Under the pieces are notes generated by a model. It was given only the letters and a program-made list of their open reading frames with translations, did not search any database and was not told where the DNA came from. A program made the translations under genes and the position numbers. From positions 53,939,042 through 54,003,041 of the forward strand of contig NC_079492.1 in the NCBI RefSeq assembly GCF_020520425.1: a stretch of 64,000 nucleotides of DNA, in the 5' to 3' direction. The stretch comes from Spinacia oleracea (lineage: Eukaryota; Streptophyta; Magnoliopsida; Caryophyllales; Amaranthaceae). Shown here one piece after another: positions 55,987 to 64,000 of the stretch. Every line of letters begins with the position of its first letter. The stretch's first letter is position 1.

Positions 55987-57393
55987 TGAAGGAAATAATG
56001 CCCTTGGTCCAAGTATGCATTCTATGTTAAGTCTAATAAGTGCGGTTCAGTATTAATTAACAAGTTAATAATTCAGTGAGATCAAGTGAGCTGAATGCCT
56101 AGCTAGAGGCCGCTTCAGTTCAAGTGGAATTAATGATATTAATCCACAGCTTACTCTTGACTGAACCCGTAGGGTCACACAAATAGTACGTAAACGGATC
56201 AAGTATTTAATGGCATTAAATACTCCATCTATGGATATTCGGAATCGACGGATCTTGGTTTCAGTGGGAGCTGAGATCGTCACAGGCAAGAAATGAATAC
56301 TCCGGAAACGATGATATTGCCGGAAACGGAAATATGGATCGTATCGGAAATATAAATATTATCCAAGTCGTAGATGTTGCCTGAAACGGAAACATGGTAC
56401 GCATCGGAAAATATTATCGGAAATGGAAATATTGCCGGAATCGGAAATATTGCCGGAAACGGAAATATTGTCAGAATCGGAAATATTATCGGAATCGGAA
56501 AATAATTCCGGAAACGGAAATATTAAATATTTGTTCGAAACGGAAATTAATCCCGGAATCGGAAATATTAAATATTGTTCGTATCGGAAATGAATTCCGG
56601 AATCGGGAAATTAATCGGAAGCGTATCGTACGAATTAGCATCGGACGAGGCCTGCCAGACGAAGGCCCAGCACGAAGCCGGGCCATCGCCCAGCAAGCCA
56701 GCGCGCCACAACGCACCAGCCAAGGCTGCGCCAGGCCCACCGCAAGGCAGGCCCAGCGCGCGCCAAGGCTGCGGCAGCGTGTGGGCCTCGTGGCAATGGG
56801 CTGCGAGCTCGCGGGCTGCGTGCGCGCGCATGGCGCCCCTCGTGGGCTGCTGTGCGTGCGTGTGTGTGTTTGTGTGCTATACGAATCCTAAAGCTGTCAG
56901 GTTTCGACATATGATTAAATTCCTAAACCTAAAAGGATGAATTAATTAAATAAGAATTCTATTAGGATTCTAGTTTAATTAATTCGTATCCTAATAGGAT
57001 TCCAGTTCCTTTTCTATACCTCTATAAATAGGTGCCTAGGGTCATAATTTATAGACACACAATTGAAGTATTCAAGTATTCAAAGTGATTTTTGAGAGCA
57101 AAAATTCAGTCACATAATTGCCTACAATAGCCGAAAATTCTAAGTACCTTAAGGGCGATCCTAGTTGGTCAAGCTTAAGGCGGATCCGGACGTGCTGTGG
57201 ACTATCTACGGAGGGACGACACTTGGAGTCCTAAAGACTTGTTCTTGTTCGGTTCGGGCGCAGCTAGGGAGGGCACGCAACAATGTGTATGCATCTAAAC
57301 TATGCTAAATGATTATGTGTAAATAATATGCTTTCCTGGCTTTATGGTTTTTCCGCATGATTTATGTTTTGTCATATGAATCATAACCTAACA
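55987..57393 (+). mobile_element. 5' LTR of copia-A copy 3 (1407 bp)
   Basis: Borders TGAAGGAAATAATGCC and ATCATAACCTAACA. The CGGAAATATT array is at about 56300-56625, followed by a GC-rich block that is more diverged from copy 2, and a TATA box at 57023-57030. Confidence 0.95.
57023..57030 (+). promoter_or_regulatory. TATA box of copia-A copy 3 LTR
   Basis: TATAAATA followed by GGTGCCTAGGGTC, as in copy 2. Confidence 0.7.
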
Positions 57394-57394
57394 G

Positions 57395-57408
57395 TGGTAT
57401 CACGAGCC
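57395..57408 (+). other. Primer-binding site of copia-A copy 3
   Basis: TGGTATCACGAGCC lies one base after the LTR. It is close to the initiator-Met primer site but with an inserted base relative to copy 2. Confidence 0.75.
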
Positions 57409-58189
57409 TCTTATTATTTTAATAATCTAAATTTCATAAACATGGTTAAATATTACAAATTTGCAAGAATTAAAAGGGGTGATTAATTTTCGTAATTGTT
57501 AATTAATTGCAAATTGCGTTTATTTAATTATACGTACGCAGTTTTTCGGCAGTTTCTTCGTTACTCATCCAAATCGAGTGATTTTTGTGTCAATTCCGCA
57601 TGTAAAAGGCATTCTAAAATTTTGACAAAAATAGTGTTTTTCGGCCGAACCCAGAATTCTCAAATTCGAAGCCTAACTATGACTTTTCGGAGGTTTTAGT
57701 TTTTCGAATGCAAAATTTCGTAAATTTAAGATGTTAAATTAAATATTTGCGATTCTTGTTGATAAATCTTGAATTTTTGATTGACCTACTGTATATGTTT
57801 AACAAGTTTGAATGCCTAGCCTTGTTAATTATGCAATCTAATTTGTAATTATGATTAATTTGTTGAAAATTGGAATAATTTAGAATTAATTTGATTTTCA
57901 TAATTAGTTATAATTTAATTAGATACCTATGATTAAAAACCACCATAAAAATTGTAAATTTATGTTAAATTTTAAATTTTTATGACCTAAACTTGAATCC
58001 ATGTTAATCGGAAATCAATTGAATAATAAATTTTCGATTTTTCGCCCTAAAATTATGAAATTAATACTATTTATTAATTTGTCATTAATTTTGAATATAA
58101 ATTTTTAATTTTTATGCGACTCGCTCATATAACTTGCACGCACAAAGCAATGGACGCTACGTGTTACCCTTAAGGGGTGTTGTATAGTG

Positions 58190-58760
58190 CGGGCATGCGA
58201 CGACGAGCAAGGGAGCTCGTCCCCCATGCGGTACGAATGCAGCGAGCAAGGGCATGGTGCACGAGCACAAGGCAGCAGCCCTGCCTTGTGTCGTGGGCTG
58301 TGAGCAATGGGCGTGTGGGCAGGGGCGAGAGCAAGGCACGAGCAGTCGCGTGTGGGCAGCAAGCGTGCTGCGCCATAGCGCGCACTGCCTCGCGCAAGCA
58401 TGCGGAGCCTCGCGCGCAGCGAGCGCAAGCTCGCGTGCTACGAGCGCTACGCACAGCGTCGATGGCTTGCGCGCAGCGAGCGCCAGCTCGCATACTGCTG
58501 CCTCGTGCGATGAGCGCAAGCTCGCGTGCGGGAAAGGCAGGCGCGCAGCGAGCGATGGCTCGCATAAATCGAGCGCTGGGGCGCGCAGCGAGCGATGGCT
58601 CGCGTGCATCGAGCGCTGGCGCGCGCAGCGAGCACCAGCTTGCGTGTTCGATTGATGCCTTGCGATGGTGAGCAGCAGCGATGCGATGCAGCGCATGGGC
58701 TGCGCGCACATGGCCAGCGATGGCTGTGTGCGTGTGGCCCATGGGCGTGCGTTGCGTGGG
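58190..58760 (+). repeat. GC-rich GCGAGCG island in copy 3 leader
   Basis: Same position and style as 32830-33385, with CGCGCAGCGAGCG and AGCGATGGCTCGC units, but the number and order of units differ. The overlapping long ORFs in several frames are a composition effect. Confidence 0.85.
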
Positions 58761-61700
58761 ATTGTTGCGTTGCGATTAGATCGTTTTGAAATTTTAATTT
58801 GAAATTTTCAGTTTACGTAATTTTAATTAATTTTAAAATTAATAATTTAAATTATTTTCTTGGATTTTAATTTTGAATATTGTAATTATAATAAATTTTA
58901 TTTATTCTAATTATTTTACTAAAATTAAAATCATGAATTAATTTAAATACGACTGAAATTAAACTAAATTTATGGATTCAATTATAAATTTATATGAGCT
59001 TTAAATTTTAATTAAATTTGTATGTTTCCGGTTAGACTAGAAATACATTTTTATGTTTAAAATTAGTAAAGCATATGAATTTATTGGTTTAAGTGGGAGC
59101 CCTTTTTAGTCATAAACTCTTGATTAGGTCTACAAATCCTTAAGGTTAAAACAACTTGATTAGAATTAATAAGGACTGAATAATTTGTAGATTATTGGTG
59201 CCCTTGATTAATTGCTGCAAATGTTTATGTGATGCATAATGTGTTTTACTAACCAGCTATGTGGGCCATTCATGATAATGAATGGGTGAATGGTATATAT
59301 TGTATATGTACTGTTTTGCAGGTTATGAAGTGACTAGTATGGCCCAAATAGGATAGAAAATATGGTCTGCGAACCATTAATTTGAATGTAATTGGTCTAA
59401 AGTACCAAAGTTGTTTTTCAATTCAAATATGGTCTGCGTACCATCAAATAGTTGTAATTAGTTTTAATTATAGCTTATCCTATTTGAAGAAAATGGTGCC
59501 TCCCACGGAGATTTTCAAGACGGACTTTGAAGTTAAAGCTTCAAGATGAAGTCGGGCCATACTAGATCCACTACAAAAATAGGGTGCATATTTAGACCGA
59601 TCAGTTTCGACGCTGTTGGAAAGGGTCGCATGGGTAAGGGGGGCGCGAATATATAATTTGCATATTTCGACGGTTTGTACAGTCGAAACAAATTTCGGCT
59701 TTCCGGAGCGTCGATATGTGCATAAAAAGACACGTGGGTAACACGTGTTGCATAAAGAATTTATTTTTCACAAAAATTCCCGCCTAACTGAAACTTTCGC
59801 AATCCCGCTTTACTGGGCTGCAACTTCCACGTTTCTCTCAACTCCTCCATCACCGACCTTGCTAGCTAGCTCCAAAACCTAACCACCCTCCGACGAATCC
59901 GACGAATCCATCCTCTATCATCACGTTCAACACCGTTAGCGAATCCCTTGGATTTCGTCTTCAACCTATACCGTTAGCAGAATCAAATCCCTCAATTCTC
60001 TCAGTTCATCCCACTTTTATCTCACTTCTCATCCTATATTTTCAAGGAAATCGCAATTGAATTCGAAATTCGCCCAAAAAATTCAAGATAAATTCGCTGC
60101 TTCCTCTGTTTTTTTGTTGGAGAAATTCGAGCATCATCTGGGTTTTGAGTTGCTGCTTCCTTGGTGTATCTGATAAATCCGCTCAATTCTTGACTGTAAT
60201 TCGATCTTCCAGGTTAGTTTTCTTGTTTTTTTATTTTTTTTTATTTTTACTTTTGTTGCTGAAATTGTATGTTTTAACTTTTAAGTTCTTCTCTACATAT
60301 TTAAAATATTTTCAGGAAATATATATACAAATTGTATGGTTATTTAGTTTTTGTAGCTGTATTTTGTGAAATAATTGTCTCAACATCCTGATCGAAAAGA
60401 GTTTTTTTGGAATTTTTGCTTCAATTCGTGTATTTGTTGATGTATTTTCTTTAAACTTGGGTTATGTGTTTAGCTGTCTAGGTTAGGCTTGATAGTGTGG
60501 ATGTAAAAACAAAAATCTGGATTTAATTATTCCAGAAAATACCAAGAGCTATTGGCTTATTTTACATGATGATTGGCTTTTTTTCTATCCTTTTTCTGTT
60601 GGCTTCCAGGAGTCAGCAGGATTGGTGATCATACTTGATGGATTTGTTTTTCACTTAATGTTATTTTGGCATGTATATTGGCTGCAAGAGACCTTTAATA
60701 CGATATCAACCACCAATAACTTGAGAAATGATAACATGGAATGGATATCAACAAGAACTGCATCAAACAGACCTAAATGAACTCCCAAAAATTATGGTTC
60801 AGTAACTGATTCCAGTAGTTTTGTTATGGTTCAGATGTAAATCCCGGAATTGAGAAAGTTTACTTACAGAAAATTTGTATTGGTCCAGTGAGTTTGTTAA
60901 TGGTTTAGGAATAAGGACTGTAATTTAGGGAGATTGCTTATGGAATACGGTAATGCTTCCTGTTATGTTATTATTCGACAAATGTATGAGGTGAGACGCT
61001 TTAGTGTGGTGATTCCATTTGGGATATTTTACCAGAGAGAAATCTTTTCTACTAAAGGAGAACAATGCGTCTCTTTGTATGTCTACCCAGATAAGATTAC
61101 TTGCTGCTTTATTGCCTACTGCATTCATAACTATCTGAAATGCAGATAAGAAGCTACATTCAGCAAAGCATGGAACTGAAAGAAAGCACCACCCCCGAGT
61201 TTTAGGTCTGAACTCTGAACGCCAACCTGTAGTTTGGCATCTTGGATAAGACCTGTCCCAGATTCGTAGTTGTGTTTTGAGAGTCAAATAAATGTTATCC
61301 TGTTAAACTCAACTAGTAATGTACATTATGTCTTCCTTTTTAATGGGCGTATCATTGTCGCCCTTTTTCATACTCCGCTTCTGCGTTGGGTCTGGTTGCC
61401 CTCGCTTCTATCCTATAATGCGTATCATCTTGTTTTCCATTCTCTATGATTATGCCATATCACCTACAGTAACCAATCAATAACATTAAATACCTGGGTT
61501 TAAGTTAGTGATGTGTCGAAACATAATCAGGACACGACATGAGACTTAAGAGTTGACAGTTGAGACTTGAGACATGATCTAAAACCATTCCTGAGTTAGG
61601 TTGTGAACCCCTCAAATGCAGAAAAAAGAATTTTGAAGAGTCCGTCTGGGTTATCAGTATGTACCTATCAAAATGATCCAACGAACACGGGTTTAGAGCA

Positions 61701-61799
61701 CAAAGAAGTAAAATTACTAAATCAGAAACAAGAAATTATTATATCAAAGATTAAAATTTTCACAATAAAATATCCTTGTTGTTTTCTCCCATATTAGGT

Positions 61800-62190
61800 T
61801 TATTCTAATCAGATCAGTTCTGATCAATTATGATGTTCTGTTCTGATCCGTTCTGATCAGATCAGTTCTGTTAGTTCTGATCAGACAGTTCTGTTCTGAT
61901 CAGTTCTGATCAGATCATTCTGCTCTGATCAGCTCCAGTAATAGTATCCTTGTTGTTTTCTCCCATATTAGATGTGTTCTGGTCAGATTAGATCTGATCA
62001 GGTATGATGTTCCGTTCTGATCAGATCAGTTCTGTTCTGATCAGTTCAGATCAGATCAGTTCTGTTCTGATCAATTCAGATCAATTCTGTTCTGATCAGT
62101 TCTGATCAGATGAGTTCAGTTCTAATCAGTTCTGATCAGATCAGTTTTTATCGGTTCAGTTCTGACCAGTTTGTTCAGATCCGTTCTGTC
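61800..62190. repeat. TGATCAG palindromic microrepeat array
   Basis: TTCTGATCAGATCAG and close variants fill ~390 bp. The palindrome TGATCA, often extended to CTGATCAG, occurs more than 15 times, broken once by a CTTGTTGTTTTCTCCCATAT spacer that also occurs before the array. Confidence 0.95.
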
Positions 62191-62503
62191 TTAAGGATTT
62201 CAGTTTCAACCTGTTCATAGAGCTGCTTCTACTTCACATTCTGTAGATCCAAATATCTTCTACTGAATTTTTTTTTCTCTTATTGTGCTAGCTAGGTATT
62301 TAAATACATGAAACCATTCTCTCTATTCTTGATAAGTTTATAGAGAATAAGAATATTCAAATCACTATCACCACTAATCAACACATCTACCATATTTATT
62401 GTCGCTTATTGTCACCTTATAGATTTTTTGTTTTTTCTTTATAAGGGTTGTAAATTGTAATATTCTTCGTTAGTTTCAACACCTATTTGCTTATTATTTG
62501 ACA

Positions 62504-62535
62504 CTAGTATGTGCCCGTGCTAATGCCCGGGAACT
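62504..62535 (-). other. Helitron-like 3' terminus, reversed
   Basis: On the minus strand CCCGGGCATTAGCACGGG precedes CACATACTAGT, i.e. a hairpin-like region then CTAG followed by T. The element body would extend to the right; its other end was not found. Confidence 0.35.
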
Positions 62536-63582
62536 TAAGATTTTAAAAAGTTAACTAAATATTATTTGCCTTTCTTATACTTGTACTTAATTATATTTTT
62601 TTGGTTAATATATTTTTACTTACCATTTCAAATTTGTATTTTTACTTACCATTTCAAATATGTATCTTACACAGAAGCATTGGAAGCTTTGGACTTTAGT
62701 TCAAGTGGCCGCCGGTTTTAAGCTTCTTCGTGAAATTTGGGATCTACTTTATCCCAACATCTCTCTCCCAAGCGTTACAGGTGCTTAGTGTTAAATTTGA
62801 CATTCTTATTATTATGAAGAATTTGCCTTCATTTTTCTAATCAACTTGTGGTTGTGTGTAAGTGATAAAAAGATTAAATCATACATATTATCAAACAAAA
62901 AATTTGAGTGCAATTATTAGACTCCTGCCTTGGATATTTTCTTTTAGCTTTTACCATCTTATTCATTATGTTTAAATTTTGTGCTCATAAATGAGTGAAA
63001 CTCGCATGCTTTGTTTTCCTTGTTGAATTCACGTGCAGTTGAAAGTATGACCTTCTATGCTAAAAAAATATAATATGGAGTTAATGGAAATGAAGTTCTA
63101 GTGAGAAGACGAATATAGGTACCAAATATTAGTCACTAGTGAAGAAGAATTAAAGAAGAAACATAAAGTTATGTCATGTGCTTTTCAGAATCAATTTATA
63201 ACATTTGGTTTTGTAGAAATCATGTTGTTCTTAAGAAGGCTTTTAAATCAGTAAATGCTTTTGTAAAAGAGATCTTGTTTAAGGCCTCTTGTAGAAGCAC
63301 TAATTAGATTATTGGTAATATCTTAGGTTGGATAGGTGCCTCTGTTAGAGGTGATTTTGTTTGGTGGCCCTCGATTAATGTAACCTTGATGTTTCAAGGT
63401 CTCTTTTGTTGTTAATAAAATCATTGTTAATTGCCAAAAAAAGAAAGCATAAAGTTATGTTATGAATTATATGTTATATCAAGGTTATAAGAATGATCAT
63501 AACGTTTACCTATAAAATTTCATATTATACAACGCATATTACTAATTATATATCTTATTACTATACTATTTTTCGTATAGAT

Positions 63583-64000
63583 ATGGATACAAGTTGGATA
63601 GATCTACCCACTGGCCACCCTGAATATGTCGATGGTTGTATGCAATTCATTGCGTTTGCCAATCAAGGTCTATTCGAAGGAAAAATTAGATGTCCATGTA
63701 AGAACTGTAAGGTGGATAAATGGTTCCCGGTTAATGATGTAGAGCGACATATTTTGTTTAAGGGGTTTTATAAGTCGTATAGAAATTGGATCTTTCATGG
63801 TAAAGGGGATATGGTTCAACGTATGTTAGGGAGTGATGGAGGGAGTACTAGTGAAGGATCCCTTGGTAATCAAAGTGGGTTTGTAGGTCGAGATAATATG
63901 GGAGGACTATTAAGATCAGCTTTTAGTGTTAATGTGCCACCCAATTTTCCAACTTTTGAAGCAAGAGAGGATGGTGAATGGACTGAGGAGCCCGTGTCAT
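63583..64000 (+). CDS. CACTA (En/Spm) transposase, first coding exon, runs off the window
   Basis: ATG at 63583 comes just after an acceptor TTTTTCGTATAG. The frame is open for 139 codons to the window end. Residues 1-75 match the transposase-associated domain at the N-terminus of plant En/Spm TNPD-type proteins: MDTSWIDLPTGHPEYVDG, FIAFANQGLFEGKIRCPC, then a zinc-binding CPCKNCK, VERHILFKGFYKSYRNW and HGKG. The Tnp2 catalytic domain would follow outside. The Gly/Ser-rich and acidic stretch after residue 80 is usual for the family. Confidence 0.93.
   Translation, partial: MDTSWIDLPTGHPEYVDGCMQFIAFANQGLFEGKIRCPCKNCKVDKWFPVNDVERHILFKGFYKSYRNWIFHGKGDMVQRMLGSDGGSTSEGSLGNQSGFVGRDNMGGLLRSAFSVNVPPNFPTFEAREDGEWTEEPVS

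Larger units (their letters stand above)
55987..59568 (+). mobile_element. copia-A copy 3: 5' LTR and leader
   Basis: It has a 5' LTR (55987-57393), primer site and 2.2 kb of leader collinear with copy 2. It is interrupted at 59568 (ACTAGATC) by a CACTA element. Gag-pol would lie beyond the window. The 5 bp before it, TATTG, are the candidate target duplication. Confidence 0.95.
60212..63580 (+). other. Long 5' intron of the CACTA transposase gene
   Basis: Putative intron between a donor near 60212 and the acceptor TTTCGTATAG at 63580. It contains the TGATCAG repeat array, a reversed Helitron-like terminus near 62504, and near 63230-63440 a segment resembling the 3' end of a plant LINE (WIGASVRGDFVWW-type reading, then AATAAAATCATTG). 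No other gene is recognised. Confidence 0.4.
59569..64000 (+). mobile_element. CACTA element with transposase, left part
   Basis: It begins CACTACAAAAATAGGG inside the copia-A copy 3 leader; the last three leader bases ATC are the expected target duplication. Subterminal motifs around TTTCGACGG and TTTCGAC/GTCGAAA recur at 59607-59710. A leader exon (about 59760-60210, donor CCAG|GTTAGT), a long intron and the transposase start at 63583 follow. The right end is outside the window. Confidence 0.88.

Noticed and set aside
58105..58789. ORFs up to 190 codons in copy 3 GC island
   Set aside because: Same composition effect as in copy 2. Frames and lengths differ between copies, so no protein is conserved.
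59760..60210. Possible protein-coding first exon of the CACTA gene
   Set aside because: No long ATG frame is seen. It reads better as an untranslated leader exon.

Overview
The window is nuclear DNA of a flowering plant. It has plant-type spliced genes, a eukaryotic tRNA-Asp gene, and many nested plant transposon classes: Ty1/copia, an Athila-like LTR element, CACTA, Tourist and Stowaway MITEs, and Helitron ends. The style of the copia family and MITEs suggests a Caryophyllales genome such as spinach or a relative; this is an inference from memory of repeat style, not a database result.

Layout. 1-7442: old transposon debris: a reversed leader fragment of the main copia family, the 3' part of another LTR element with its LTR, tandem repeats and a CACTA end. 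7443-14580: copy 1 of the main copia family (here copia-A), cut at its 5' side; its gag-pol has four in-frame stops. 14581-18831: an LTR element on the minus strand with a tRNA-Asp primer site, an unrecognised 247-residue ORF, and a Tourist MITE in its LTR. 18832-24150: AT-rich DNA with Helitron-like ends and MITEs.

24151-42896 is the most interesting block. A small MITE is split by a CACTA element (24295-42793, TSD ATT). That element carries, on one strand, spliced fragments of two unrelated host genes: a sterol delta-7 reductase (DWF5) and the C-terminal part of a La-related protein 1 (LARP1). It also holds a 2.5-kb array of ~160-bp tandem repeats. A young, complete copia-A copy (30659-41046, TSD AGGAA, one intact gag-pol) sits in an intron of the captured DWF5 piece.

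42897-52221 is a gene island. A DUF300/TMEM184-like membrane protein gene (+, 44710-46995) converges on a TatD-family nuclease gene (-, 51150-47926). A tRNA-Asp(GTC) gene lies on the minus strand just beyond the TatD 5' end.

52222-64000 is a second nest, each layer inserted in the one before: copia-B, copia-C, copia-A copy 3, then a CACTA element whose transposase first coding exon runs off the window end. Only the left or 3' parts of these layers are inside the window.

The three host genes (DUF300, TatD, tRNA-Asp) show no obvious functional link. Almost everything else is transposon sequence, and most short ORFs there are not genes.
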